64,000 bases of DNA, from positions 124,001-188,000 of the forward strand of contig REDL01000045.1 in the NCBI GenBank assembly GCA_007693505.1. Direction: 5' to 3'. Positions 17,466 through 28,496 of the stretch are shown piece after piece. Below the pieces are notes generated by a model. That model made no database searches. It saw only the letters and a list, made by a program, of their open reading frames with translations, and had not been told where the DNA came from. Both the position numbers and the translations under genes were made by a program. This DNA comes from Desulfovibrionales bacterium. GTDB taxonomy: Bacteria; Desulfobacterota; Desulfovibrionia; Desulfovibrionales; Desulfonatronaceae. Numbering within the stretch: position 1 is the first letter of the stretch; each line of letters opens with the position of its first letter.

Positions 17466-18869
17466 CTACTTGAAATCCTCCTTGCGGAGCCTGTAGCGAT
17501 TCATCAGATTATGCAATTGACGCGGAGTGATGCCGATGTGCATGGCGGACTGCTTGATGCTTCCTCGATATTCGGCCAGAAGTACCTTGAGATAGGATCG
17601 CTCCACATTCTCCAGCGCCAGACGCCTGACCTCGGACAACGGCTGAGAAATATCCAGAGCCATGGTTACCCCCTGCCCGACGCCTTCGAACATTTCCTGA
17701 GGAAAACTTTCCGGTGTCAGAACATGGGAGCGCTCCAAAAGAAACGCCCTCTCAATAATATTTTCCAGTTCACGCACATTGCCCGGCCATTCATAGCGAG
17801 TCAGAACGGGGAGAACCAATGGGTGCACACCGAGAATTTCTTTGACATGCAGCGTGTTCAGCTGTTTCAGAAAGTGGTCCACCAGGAGAGGAATGTCTTC
17901 GCGACGCTCCCGCAAGGGCGGAACCTCGATGGGAAAAACATTCAGGCGGTAAAATAGGTCCGTGCGGAACATTCCTTGAGCGCTCAGGGATTTCAAGTCT
18001 TCATTGGAAGCGGTAATAATGCGGGCCTCCAGGCGAATGTCTTTTTCGCCCCCCACCCGTTGAAAGACTTTGTCCTGGAGCACCTGGAGCAACTTGATCT
18101 GCATGGCCGGGCTGATGGTACTGATTTCGTCCAGGAAGACCGTACCACCTGCACCCAGTTCAAACTTACCCAGCTTGCGTCGCACAGCACCAGTAAAAGA
18201 ACCTTTTTCATGTCCGAACAGTTCACTTTCAATCAACGTTTCCGGAATGGCCCCGCAGTGCACACCGATGAAAGGGAATTGGGCCCTGGCGCTATGCGAG
18301 TGAATGCTGCGTGCAATGACTCCCTTGCCCGTCCCGGTTTCCCCGCAGAGCAGAACCGTAGTGTTGGACTTGGCCACAACCTGGACCTTTTCATGCACCT
18401 TGCTCATAGCTGTGCTGCGCATGTCGCCCATGCGCAGCAGCCCGCCCGTCATGGCTTCATCGCGAAAATGGTCCAGCTCCGACTGGACCTTTAAGGACTC
18501 ATACAGGCTCTCCATCACAAACAGCAGTTCATCCTTATTCAAAGGATACGTGAGATAATTTCCGGCACCAGCCTTGACAACGAACACGGCGTCCCGGATG
18601 CGCCCTTGCGGGGCCAGGACAATAATTTCCGCATGAGGATTATTGCGCCAGTAACACTGCAGTTCCTTGCGATAATCAGATACGGTCTTGTCCGGCTGGA
18701 TATTCAAAAAATCAAGATCCACCAGCACAAAATCATACTCATTGTGCGAAACCTTGTTCTGGAGTTGAACCTTTGAGCCGACGACATCCACCGTGCCGTC
18801 GGGAGCAAAGGCCTCACTCACGACTTTCAGACTGGCAACATCATTGGAGGCAAGGAGGATGCGTTTCAT
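17466..18869 (-). CDS. Sigma-54-dependent activator with degenerate receiver domain
   Basis: This 467-residue protein has an N-terminal receiver-like domain (1-125), an AAA+ sigma-54 interaction domain (about 145-375) and a C-terminal Fis-type helix-turn-helix. The AAA+ part has Walker A GETGTGKG, the sigma-54 contact loop GSFTGA (a variant of GAFTGA) and WPGNVRELEN. The receiver keeps Asp51 (VLVD) but its acidic pair is reduced to Asn9-Asp10, so phosphorylation may be atypical. No histidine kinase is adjacent. It lies directly upstream of kamA and its sigma-54 promoter, which makes kamA a likely target. Confidence 0.9.
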   Translation of the reverse strand: MKRILLASNDVASLKVVSEAFAPDGTVDVVGSKVQLQNKVSHNEYDFVLVDLDFLNIQPDKTVSDYRKELQCYWRNNPHAEIIVLAPQGRIRDAVFVVKAGAGNYLTYPLNKDELLFVMESLYESLKVQSELDHFRDEAMTGGLLRMGDMRSTAMSKVHEKVQVVAKSNTTVLLCGETGTGKGVIARSIHSHSARAQFPFIGVHCGAIPETLIESELFGHEKGSFTGAVRRKLGKFELGAGGTVFLDEISTISPAMQIKLLQVLQDKVFQRVGGEKDIRLEARIITASNEDLKSLSAQGMFRTDLFYRLNVFPIEVPPLRERREDIPLLVDHFLKQLNTLHVKEILGVHPLVLPVLTRYEWPGNVRELENIIERAFLLERSHVLTPESFPQEMFEGVGQGVTMALDISQPLSEVRRLALENVERSYLKVLLAEYRGSIKQSAMHIGITPRQLHNLMNRYRLRKEDFK

Positions 18870-18896
18870 GGGAGGGACTGAGTATCGACAAGCAGC

Positions 18897-19649
18897 TCAG
18901 CAGACTCGATGCTGCCAAGCAACTTCAGCCTGAAAAACGGACTGCGCAGGAGGAGTGCGCAGACCGACTATGGTCTGGCGGCCAGAAGGACATCGTGACT
19001 GGGCCTGAATGGAAATACGCTCACCGAGCAGGGTCTCTGCAAGATAGTCAATGCGAATCGATCGAATCTGCTCCATTTCATGTTGGCCTTGACCAAAACT
19101 GTCCAGAATCCAGCGGACATAGGCTGCGTTGTTCACATGTTGGTTCACGTCCAGGTCGCTATAAGGCACGGTGATGACACCGAGTTGCCGCATTTCTTGG
19201 GCGGAACATTGCTTTTCAAGAATACCACCCTCCACCTCCGGTTCGTTGGGCATGACAATGTGTTCCAGGAAAGGCCCAGGCCGGACTGGACGCCGTTTTG
19301 CCGCGTCCAGGATCACCCAGGCCGAGATCCCTGAGCCGAATTCCCCCCCGGCCGGGTCCAGTAGCCGGAAATGGCGCATTGCGAAGAGCCGGTGGACTCC
19401 CTGGGGCCAAGTGCGAACCACGAACTCCCGACCCCAGGCCGGATATTGCCCAATCTGCATCCAACAGCGCGACAGCACCCAAAAGCAACCATGTGCCCCA
19501 AGAGCAGCCCGGCCCACGCCCAGTTCCTGGGCATGGTGACCGGCAGCTTCCTGAAAACAGGAAAAGAGGGCGTCCAGTCGAGCCAAACCGAACAGATCCG
19601 CATCACTGGTCCGGACCCGAAACATCTCCGTCCAAACTGATTGTCTCAC
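18897..19649 (-). CDS. Acyl-ACP thioesterase (FatA/FatB-like)
   Basis: This double hot-dog protein of about 250 residues resembles bacterial acyl-ACP thioesterases that release fatty acids from acyl carrier protein. It shows TSDADLFG near the N-terminus and PYSDLDVNQHVNNAAYVRWILD, which carries the conserved Asn/His of the second hot-dog domain. GTG 19649 overlaps the stop of the upstream epimerase (GTGA) and keeps the conserved WTEMFRVR; ATG 19625 is the alternative. It is followed 27 bases later by the sigma-54 activator gene. Confidence 0.78.
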   Translation of the reverse strand: MRQSVWTEMFRVRTSDADLFGLARLDALFSCFQEAAGHHAQELGVGRAALGAHGCFWVLSRCWMQIGQYPAWGREFVVRTWPQGVHRLFAMRHFRLLDPAGGEFGSGISAWVILDAAKRRPVRPGPFLEHIVMPNEPEVEGGILEKQCSAQEMRQLGVITVPYSDLDVNQHVNNAAYVRWILDSFGQGQHEMEQIRSIRIDYLAETLLGERISIQAQSRCPSGRQTIVGLRTPPAQSVFQAEVAWQHRVC

Positions 19650-20566
19650 TGGGTTTTGACCTGCCTGATGATATCCTGCAAGGCTCCTTCCAGGAGGCCA
19701 AAACGAAAGGCAAATCCGGCATCGGTCAGTGCTTTGGGCACAATCTTCGGCCCCTGAAGGACAACCTGGGCAACCTCTCCCATGGCAAGTTTGAGGACGA
19801 ACGCCGGGACCGGGAAGATTGTCGGTCGCCGCAGCAGCCCGCCCAAGGCTCGGGTAAAGTAGGTATTTGAGGCCGGCTGGGGTGCGCAACAATTCACCGG
19901 CCCGTCCAATTCAGGATGTTGAGCCATAAACTCCATTGCCCGGCATAGATCAAGAACGTGTATCCATGGAAACCATTGCTCTCCACTGCCCAGGCGACCG
20001 CCCAGCCCTTTGCGAAAGAGAGGAAGCAACTGGGCCATGGCCCCGCCGTCCGGCCCCAACACCGTCCCGAACCGGGCGATGACCACACGCACACCAAACA
20101 CACGGGCTTTTTCCGCTTCAGCTTGCCAAGCCTGTGCCACATCAGCCAGGAAGCCGGTGCCGGCAGGACCATCCTCGGCAAACTCCCTGGTGGAATCCAA
20201 CGGATAGTACCCCACGGCATTGGCATTAATCAAAACCTTGTCCCGGCCGTGCACCCTGGATAGGGCCTGGACGGCCATGCGTGTGGACTGCAACCTGGTG
20301 TCAAGAATCTCTTTTCTGGTCGCGTTGTTCCACCTGGTCATGATCGACCGCCCCACCAGGTTGATCACCACATCAGCCTGCCCAGCCCTGGTTTGCCAAT
20401 CACCCAGTTGCAACGGATCACCATGAACGCCCGCACACCCAGCCGGAAGCCGTTCCAGGCTTTTCGGGCTGCGCCCCAACGCTTCCACCGTGTGACCTTG
20501 CTGCAGTAGCCAATTGATCAAATGCTTGCCGACAAACCCGGTCCCTCCCAGGATAAAAAAATGCAT
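19646..20566 (-). CDS. TIGR01777-family NAD(P)-dependent epimerase (YfcH-like)
   Basis: This 306-residue extended short-chain dehydrogenase-like protein has the N-terminal dinucleotide motif GGTGFVGK, INLVGRSI, and a C-terminal DUF1731-type tail (RRPTIFPVPAFVLKLAMGE). The substrate of the family is not established. ATG 20566 is supported by GGGAGG five bases upstream. It is translationally coupled to the thioesterase downstream. Confidence 0.87.
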   Translation of the reverse strand: MHFFILGGTGFVGKHLINWLLQQGHTVEALGRSPKSLERLPAGCAGVHGDPLQLGDWQTRAGQADVVINLVGRSIMTRWNNATRKEILDTRLQSTRMAVQALSRVHGRDKVLINANAVGYYPLDSTREFAEDGPAGTGFLADVAQAWQAEAEKARVFGVRVVIARFGTVLGPDGGAMAQLLPLFRKGLGGRLGSGEQWFPWIHVLDLCRAMEFMAQHPELDGPVNCCAPQPASNTYFTRALGGLLRRPTIFPVPAFVLKLAMGEVAQVVLQGPKIVPKALTDAGFAFRFGLLEGALQDIIRQVKTQ

Positions 20567-20590
20567 GATACCTCCCATGTACTGTTCTGA

Positions 20591-21085
20591 TTATGCAGTG
20601 CAACGGCTTGAGCACGAACAGGAAACGCCCTCAATTTCGAGCAGGTAGCGTTTCAGATCCAAGCCAGGCCCAAAGCCGGTCAGTTGCCCATTTTTGCCCA
20701 GCACCCTGTGGCAAGGGAAGAGCAACGGCCAGGGATTACGGGCCATGACCCGACCCACTGCCCGTGCGGCCCCGGGGTGTCCACTTTCCGCCGCCAACCT
20801 CCCGTAACTGGACCATGCCCCGAACGGCACCATTCGCAACCGCTGGAGAATGCGCAACGTAAAGTCGCTCATTCCCGTATCAGCCAAAGGGACTTCCGGC
20901 CAATCAGGCTCCCGCCTGCACAAATATCGCAGAAGACTCTCCTGAAACGGTTTGGCCCATTTGGTCCTGATCGAGGACAGGTCCCCAGCTTCGGACCAGC
21001 GCAGGGCAATGGATTGCAGGCGGTCCGCCTCCCAGGAAAGATTCACGGTCAGCGGTTCGACGCGGATAATATCGTGTTCGGGCAT
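20591..21085 (-). CDS. Methylated-DNA-protein cysteine methyltransferase-like protein
   Basis: This 164-residue protein is of the Ogt/MGMT family, which repairs O6-alkylguanine by transferring the alkyl group to an active-site Cys. The PCHRV active site is present, as is the helix-turn-helix region VPFGAWSSYGRLA that binds DNA. The N-terminal domain is short. ATG 21085 has GGGAG eight bases upstream and overlaps the end of the preceding radical SAM gene by 37 bases. Confidence 0.85.
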   Translation of the reverse strand: MPEHDIIRVEPLTVNLSWEADRLQSIALRWSEAGDLSSIRTKWAKPFQESLLRYLCRREPDWPEVPLADTGMSDFTLRILQRLRMVPFGAWSSYGRLAAESGHPGAARAVGRVMARNPWPLLFPCHRVLGKNGQLTGFGPGLDLKRYLLEIEGVSCSCSSRCTA

Positions 21086-22056
21086 GCCAGTTGCTCCCTC
21101 ATCGCTTCGGATGATCCCAGTTTCGATATGACGAACGTTGTCGATGTGGCGGACCTTCTGCCCTGACGCAGGTCGACCGTCTCCATGCCCAGGTGCAGGG
21201 CATCGAGAATGGCCCGCTTGTTTCCAGCCCACGTTGGCGCCAGCAGCTCCCCGGCACGGGGATCAGCGTTCAGGCGATGGACCAGGACATCCGGCCTGAG
21301 GCATTCCAAACCATGAATCACGTCCCGGACATAGACCTCCATGGCTGGCGGGACGTACCCCCCCCTTCGCCAGACCCGTTCCAGGCCGCTCCCCCGGGCC
21401 ACGAAAAGATTGTGGAACTTGATGCCGGCGATGGGCAAGCCATTCACGGCCTCAATGGTATTCATAAAATCTCCGCTGGTTTCACCAGGCAGCCCGTGCA
21501 TCACATGGACACAGACCCGGAGCCCCTGAGAGTGGGCTGATTCCACGCAACGGGCAAAACAGGCGAAATCATGTCCACGACGAATGCGTCGCAAGGTCTG
21601 ATCGTTGGCGGATTGCAGCCCGATGTCCAGCCAAATCTCCGAAAAACCGCTCTCCTTGATGCAACGAAACTTCTCTTTGTCCAGACAGTCTGGGCGCGTG
21701 CCAAGCCCCAAGAGTCGAGCACCGGGAAGCTTGCTCAACTCGTCCAGCAGACCTTCAAGGCGCCCAAGTGATCCGTATGTATTACTGTAGGACTGAAGAT
21801 ACGCCCAGTAGACAATGTGGCTGTATTTCTCTTCCAGGCGCCGTGTCAGATGGGCCCACTGGGCCGCTAGGGGCAGGCCATGGCCAAACAGACCGGTACC
21901 GGCGCCAGAGGGGGCACAAAACAGGCACCCTTGTCGAGCAAGGGTGCCATCCCGATTTGGACAAGTGGAACCGGCGTCCAGGGGAATTTTTTGAACGCGT
22001 ACTCCGTACTTGGAGCGTAAATACCCGGAAAGGGCAGTATAATATGGAAAATCCAC
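21049..22056 (-). CDS. TIGR01212/YhcC-family radical SAM protein
   Basis: This 335-residue radical SAM protein has cluster cysteines in CPNRDG...GCLFC, the spaced pattern of the YhcC family, rather than classic CxxxCxxC. Further family features are IVYWAYLQSYSNTYG, GTRPDCLD and HVMHGLPGE. The biochemical role of the family is unresolved. A GTG start at 22056 is used. It heads a minus-strand run that continues with the MGMT, epimerase and thioesterase genes and is divergent from mreB. Confidence 0.87.
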   Translation of the reverse strand: MDFPYYTALSGYLRSKYGVRVQKIPLDAGSTCPNRDGTLARQGCLFCAPSGAGTGLFGHGLPLAAQWAHLTRRLEEKYSHIVYWAYLQSYSNTYGSLGRLEGLLDELSKLPGARLLGLGTRPDCLDKEKFRCIKESGFSEIWLDIGLQSANDQTLRRIRRGHDFACFARCVESAHSQGLRVCVHVMHGLPGETSGDFMNTIEAVNGLPIAGIKFHNLFVARGSGLERVWRRGGYVPPAMEVYVRDVIHGLECLRPDVLVHRLNADPRAGELLAPTWAGNKRAILDALHLGMETVDLRQGRRSATSTTFVISKLGSSEAMREQLACPNTILSASNR

Positions 22057-22191
22057 ACCAAATCACCTGGAGGTGAGAGACTCGACTGGGGCGGAGAGAC
22101 GGGTACCGCCTTGCTTGCACTTGCCGGATTTGCTAAGTTCGCGGACTTTAATCCTGCTCACCGTATGCCATTTTATCTTATCCCCAAGTGA

Positions 22192-24079
<1,888 letters not shown>

Positions 24080-24082
24080 TCC

Positions 24083-24568
24083 GTGTCCACCGTCATCGGC
24101 CTGACCCCGATGCGAGTTTTCTGGACCGTTTTTATCGTGCTGGCGGTCTGGTTGCAGCTTTTTGTCCCTGGGTCCGATTTTTTCGCTTCCGGAATTGTGT
24201 TGTGCCTACAGCAGGAGCGGTTTCGTCGCGTCCTCGGACTGACGCTCCTGGCAATTCTGATCCAGGAGGCTCCCGGTGCATTGGCCTTTGGTGCGGGTGT
24301 CCTGAGATATGGTGCGCTTATCGGCATTTTTTTCCTTGGTCGCAGCCTTTTCGAACCCCGAAGTCCGGTTTTCATTTTGCTTTTGGCCATCGTGTTTACA
24401 ATCTTGCAACTTATCATCCTCCATACCATGGCCGGACTGCAGTCCTTGAGCATTTACGGACAGCGCTTGCTCTTGGAGGGGATGATTATGTTTTGCATGT
24501 TTGTTGTGGGCTGGTGGATATTGGACACCGTATACCGCTTTGCTACCCGCTATGCATCTCAATCGTGA
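24083..24568 (+). CDS. mreD: MreD-like cell-shape membrane protein
   Basis: This 161-residue, highly hydrophobic protein has about five membrane helices. Sequence identity to MreD is low, as is usual for the family, so the call rests on topology, length and its place between mreC and mrdA. The start is GTG 24083, three bases after the mreC stop, and its end overlaps mrdA by 17 bases. Confidence 0.8.
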   Translation: MSTVIGLTPMRVFWTVFIVLAVWLQLFVPGSDFFASGIVLCLQQERFRRVLGLTLLAILIQEAPGALAFGAGVLRYGALIGIFFLGRSLFEPRSPVFILLLAIVFTILQLIILHTMAGLQSLSIYGQRLLLEGMIMFCMFVVGWWILDTVYRFATRYASQS

Positions 24569-26369
24569 CGCCGACCTTCAACAAACGCCCAAGAACGGCC
24601 TGTTGCTCCTGCAGCTTTTAGTCCTGGGGATGTTTCTCGTCTTCACCCTGCGCTTCTGGTATCTGCAATTGCATAGAGGCCAGGAATTTGCGGAAAGGGC
24701 GGAAAACAATCGCATCCGCCAGCAACAGGTTTACGCGCCACGAGGGTTGATTAGGGATCGTAGCGGAGTGTTGTTGGCTGTAAACGAACCCGCTTACGCT
24801 TTGGCCATTGTCCGTGAAGACTCGCAGGACATTCCTGCTGTCCTGGGGCAAGTCAGCGAATGGCTTGACCTGGACAACGACCAACTCCTGGAGACCTTTG
24901 AGCTGGGGCGCTTGCGCATCAGACGATTTCAACCGCAAATCCTCGTCCACTCCCTGACCTTCGAGCAGTTGGCCACCATTGAGGCCAATACCATGACTTG
25001 GCCTGAACTGAAGATTGTCACCAAACCAAGACGGTCTTACCCGCAAGGCCCTCTTTTGGCCCATGTCATCGGATATGTGGCTGAGGCCAATGAGCAGGAG
25101 ATGAATGCCGACCCAGAACTCACTCTGGGCGACAGCATCGGCAAGAAGGGCATCGAATTGACAATGGAAAGAATCTTGCGCGGACGTAAGGGGCTGCGCC
25201 AAGTAGATGTCGACGTTGCGGGACGTCACCTGGGCTCCACATTGCTGGCCCCGCCCCAGGCCGGCAATGATGTCCGCCTGAGTATCGATTTGGAATTACA
25301 GCATTTTGTCGATCAAACCTTGGGCGAGCATGTCGGCTCGGTGATCGTCATGGAAGCCGATACCGGGCAGGTTCTTTCTCTGGTCAGCAAGCCGGCCTTT
25401 GACAACAATTTGTTTGTTGCCGGCCTCAGCCACGCCGACTGGGCGTTATTGCGGGACAATCCCGCTCACCCCCTGCAGAACCGGGCAATCCAGAGCGCGT
25501 ATCCACCGGCTTCGGTCTTCAAGTTGGTTATTGCCGGAGCCGCCTTGACGCATCAGATCGCCGCACCCACTGACCGCGTTTTTTGTTCCGGAGGACTTCG
25601 GCTGGGCAATCGCCTTTTTCGGTGCTGGCAACGGCGCGGCCACGGCTGGATGGACATGAACGAGGGCCTGGTTCAGTCCTGCGACGTCATCTTCTATACA
25701 TTTGGAGACAAGCTGGGAGTGGACCGGATGCATCCCTACGCCGTGGAGAGCGGATTCGGCGTGCGGACCGGAATCGACCTGCCCCATGAATCCATGGGAC
25801 TGGTCCCCAGCCGTGATTGGAAACGACGTCGCTTCAATGAACCCTGGCATGGGGGAGATAACCTGAACATGTCCATCGGACAGGGCTACATGTTGACCAC
25901 GCCGTTGCAAGTGGCCCGATACACCGCGGCCCTGGTTAACGGCGGCAAGCTGCTCAAACCCCAGCTTCTGGCCGATGCCCCCCCTGAAGTCCAGGGAGAG
26001 CTCCCCTTGCAGTCCGGGCATCGGGATTTCCTGGTCCAGGCCATGGTCAATACCGTTGAGGGCTCCCGGGGGACGGCCCGGCGGATTGCCAAGCCCGGTG
26101 TCCGTCTCGGGGCCAAGACCGGTACTGCCCAGGTTGTTCGGCTGATGAGCGAATTCGAACGCGTCGATCTCGAAGACATTCCCTACCATTTTCGCCACCA
26201 TGGCTGGATGAGCTCGTTCGGCCAACGGGACGGACGCAGCTACGTCATTGTGGCCATGGTCGAACATGGCGGGGGTGGCGGATCGGCAACCGGTCCAATC
26301 ATCAAATCCATTTATGACTACCTGTTTCCGGACATTCAACCCGCCGACGAGTCCCATGAGCCCGATTGA
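24552..26369 (+). CDS. mrdA: Penicillin-binding protein 2 (peptidoglycan transpeptidase)
   Basis: This 605-residue class B PBP has an N-terminal membrane anchor, a pedestal domain (about 50-210) and a transpeptidase domain. The catalytic triad motifs are SVFK (SxxK), SCD and KTGTAQ. It crosslinks peptidoglycan for elongation together with RodA, encoded next. ATG 24552 lies in the end of mreD. The length and motifs indicate a complete gene. Confidence 0.95.
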   Translation: MHLNRDADLQQTPKNGLLLLQLLVLGMFLVFTLRFWYLQLHRGQEFAERAENNRIRQQQVYAPRGLIRDRSGVLLAVNEPAYALAIVREDSQDIPAVLGQVSEWLDLDNDQLLETFELGRLRIRRFQPQILVHSLTFEQLATIEANTMTWPELKIVTKPRRSYPQGPLLAHVIGYVAEANEQEMNADPELTLGDSIGKKGIELTMERILRGRKGLRQVDVDVAGRHLGSTLLAPPQAGNDVRLSIDLELQHFVDQTLGEHVGSVIVMEADTGQVLSLVSKPAFDNNLFVAGLSHADWALLRDNPAHPLQNRAIQSAYPPASVFKLVIAGAALTHQIAAPTDRVFCSGGLRLGNRLFRCWQRRGHGWMDMNEGLVQSCDVIFYTFGDKLGVDRMHPYAVESGFGVRTGIDLPHESMGLVPSRDWKRRRFNEPWHGGDNLNMSIGQGYMLTTPLQVARYTAALVNGGKLLKPQLLADAPPEVQGELPLQSGHRDFLVQAMVNTVEGSRGTARRIAKPGVRLGAKTGTAQVVRLMSEFERVDLEDIPYHFRHHGWMSSFGQRDGRSYVIVAMVEHGGGGGSATGPIIKSIYDYLFPDIQPADESHEPD

Positions 26370-27471
26370 CCGTCGCTTATTCACCCATTTTGACTGGACC
26401 CTGGCCGGGCTCGCACTGATCCTGTTCGCCATGGGCGTCGTCAATCTCTACTCCGCCAGCGGCTTTCGGATGGAAGAGGGGCTTACCCTCACGTCGTTTT
26501 ACCGCAAGCAGCTCTATTGGGGAATAATTGGTCTGGCCGGGATGATCGCTTTTCTGGTTTTCGACTACCGCCATTTACGGATGCTGGCCTGGCCGCTATT
26601 CCTGGCCACCATGCTGGCCCTGATCGCAACCCTGTTCTGGGGTAAAACCATCATGGGCGCCCGCCGCTGGCTTGATCTGGGCCTGTTTCATTTCCAAGCC
26701 AGCGAATTTGCCAAGATATCCCTGCTGATCCTCGGAGCGAAACTGCTTTCCCAGGATCAAGGCAAGCTCGGGTGGAATCAGCTGTTGATTCTCGGAGGCA
26801 TTGCTCTTGTACCGGCACTTTTGGTGCTCAGGCAGCCCGACCTGGGCTCGGCCATCACACTACTGCTTATCCTTGGCGGGATGATCATGTTCCGGGGGGT
26901 TCATGGCTCCGTGCTCAAGGTCGTTCTGCTCATCGTTCCCTTTTTGCTGCCCCTCGGTTGGCATTTACTGCACGACTACCAACGTCAGCGCATACTGGGG
27001 TTTCTTGATCCGACCAACGATCCGCTCGGGGCTGGATACCATATCATTCAATCGCAAATTGCCATTGGATCCGGACAGGTATGGGGTAGAGGCTTTCTGG
27101 AGGGCACCCAAAGTCAATTGCGATTTCTTCCGGAAAAGCATACTGACTTCGCTCTGGCTGTTTTTGGTGAAGAGTGGGGATTCATCGGCTGTCTGATCCT
27201 GTTGCTTCTGATCAGCCTGTTCTTGTTGAGCATCATCCGGACAGCCGCAGAGGCCAAGGACGGGTTCGGTTGCTATCTGGCCGTAGGCGTCTTTTTTTAT
27301 TTTTTCTGGCAGATTCTGATCAATATCGGCATGGTGCTTGGGCTGATGCCGGTTGTCGGCATCCCCCTTCCGCTGATCAGCTACGGTGGAACGTCGACCA
27401 TGACCAGTTTTTGCCTCATCGGGCTGGTGCTCAGCGTCTCCATGCGCCGTTTCTTTTTCAAAAAAAATTAA
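26356..27471 (+). CDS. rodA: Peptidoglycan glycosyltransferase RodA
   Basis: This 371-residue SEDS-family polymerase has about ten membrane helices. Signature stretches include LYSASG near the N-terminus, EKHTDFALAVFGEEWGF, and the C-terminal PLPLISYGGTS. It pairs with PBP2 encoded immediately upstream, overlapping it by 14 bases. It completes the elongasome operon. Confidence 0.95.
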   Translation: MSPIDRRLFTHFDWTLAGLALILFAMGVVNLYSASGFRMEEGLTLTSFYRKQLYWGIIGLAGMIAFLVFDYRHLRMLAWPLFLATMLALIATLFWGKTIMGARRWLDLGLFHFQASEFAKISLLILGAKLLSQDQGKLGWNQLLILGGIALVPALLVLRQPDLGSAITLLLILGGMIMFRGVHGSVLKVVLLIVPFLLPLGWHLLHDYQRQRILGFLDPTNDPLGAGYHIIQSQIAIGSGQVWGRGFLEGTQSQLRFLPEKHTDFALAVFGEEWGFIGCLILLLLISLFLLSIIRTAAEAKDGFGCYLAVGVFFYFFWQILINIGMVLGLMPVVGIPLPLISYGGTSTMTSFCLIGLVLSVSMRRFFFKKN

Positions 27472-27532
27472 CATCGCAGAGCATCCGAACATGTGTGCGC
27501 TTTTTTCTAAAGACAACAAAGGAACTCCAGTC

Positions 27533-27928
27533 ATGGCGAAAGATGAAATCAACGCCTTCCTGGGCCCAGGAACGACCTACGAAGGCAAACTGCATTTCCA
27601 TGGGGCAGTGCGCATCGACGGCACTTTTCTTGGCAAAATTGATTCCCAAGGCACCTTGATCGTCGGCCAGGATGCCCGGATTGATGGCGAGGTCAGCGTG
27701 GGGAGTCTGTTGCTCAGCGGCCAACTCCAGGGACGTGTCACCGCCGAGGAAAAAATCGTGTTACACAAGACGGCTCGACTCATTGGCGCGTTACGAACAC
27801 CATCCCTGATCATCGAAGAGGGAGCTCTTTTCGATGGGGATATCGCAATGTCCGAATCCAGCACGCTCGACCCGGCCGATCCCGCAGCACCATGTTCCGA
27901 CACTGATTCTCCCCCCGCGCTGGACTGA
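27533..27928 (+). CDS. Bactofilin (polymer-forming cytoskeletal protein)
   Basis: This protein of about 131 residues has the right-handed beta-helix repeats of the bactofilin (DUF583) family, with GxxxxGxI/V periodicity, for example LHFHGAVRIDG and GTLIVGQDARIDGEV. Bactofilins polymerise without nucleotide and help place wall enzymes, which fits the location behind rodA. ATG 27533 has AAAGGA at good distance; an in-frame ATG at 27491 would add 14 residues. The acidic Pro/Ser-rich tail is probably disordered. Confidence 0.88.
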   Translation: MAKDEINAFLGPGTTYEGKLHFHGAVRIDGTFLGKIDSQGTLIVGQDARIDGEVSVGSLLLSGQLQGRVTAEEKIVLHKTARLIGALRTPSLIIEEGALFDGDIAMSESSTLDPADPAAPCSDTDSPPALD

Positions 27929-27962
27929 CAGGAAGATCTTCCATGAAAAAAATGAAAACCTT

Positions 27963-27991
27963 TTGACAGGAAGTCTAAAATTCGCTAGAGG
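27963..27991 (+). promoter_or_regulatory. Possible sigma-70 promoter of the F1 ATP synthase operon
   Basis: A consensus TTGACA (27963-27968) is followed after 17 bases by TAGAGG (27986-27991), a weak -10. It lies about 50 bases before the first stalk-subunit gene, in the only sizeable gap between bactofilin and the operon. Confidence 0.35.
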
Positions 27992-28041
27992 CCAACTGGC
28001 TTGCACTAAAATTCACATACTCACCACCCGGAGGGCAGACT

Positions 28042-28467
28042 ATGATTGATGTCAACATTTCGGTTTTCATTCAGCTGATCAACTTTTTCATTGTTCTGGC
28101 TGTGCTCAATGCGGTTCTCTATCGACCGATCCGGGCGGTCATCAAGAAACGCGCACAGCGTATGGCGTTGCAATTGCGCGACGTGGAAAACTTCACAGCT
28201 CAAGCTCAGGAAAAAATGGGGGCTTATACCAGCGCGTTGACCGCGGCTCAACAGCAGGGTGTGGAGATACGCACCAATCTCAAGGCTGAAGGCTACCAGG
28301 AAGAGTCAACCATGCTGGAGTCCGCCAACAAGGCTGCGGCCCAGGAACTGAAAGCGGCCCGTGATGACGCTGCCTCACAGGTACGTTCCGGTATAAAGAC
28401 CTTGACCCCCCGTGTCGACGGGTACGCCAAAAAGGTCACGGAAAAAGTCGTCGGCTGGGCCGTCTAA
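28042..28467 (+). CDS. atpF': F0F1 ATP synthase subunit b' (peripheral stalk)
   Basis: This 141-residue protein has one N-terminal membrane helix (INFFIVLAVLNAVLYRPI) and a long charged alpha-helix. It lacks the lipoprotein or signal features of the neighbouring b subunit. Two different b genes in tandem imply a b/b' heterodimer stalk. A GGAGGG Shine-Dalgarno precedes the ATG. It is the first gene of the second ATP synthase operon. Confidence 0.87.
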   Translation: MIDVNISVFIQLINFFIVLAVLNAVLYRPIRAVIKKRAQRMALQLRDVENFTAQAQEKMGAYTSALTAAQQQGVEIRTNLKAEGYQEESTMLESANKAAAQELKAARDDAASQVRSGIKTLTPRVDGYAKKVTEKVVGWAV

Positions 28468-28496
28468 CCGCATTGAATCGTAAGGAGGGCTTGGAG

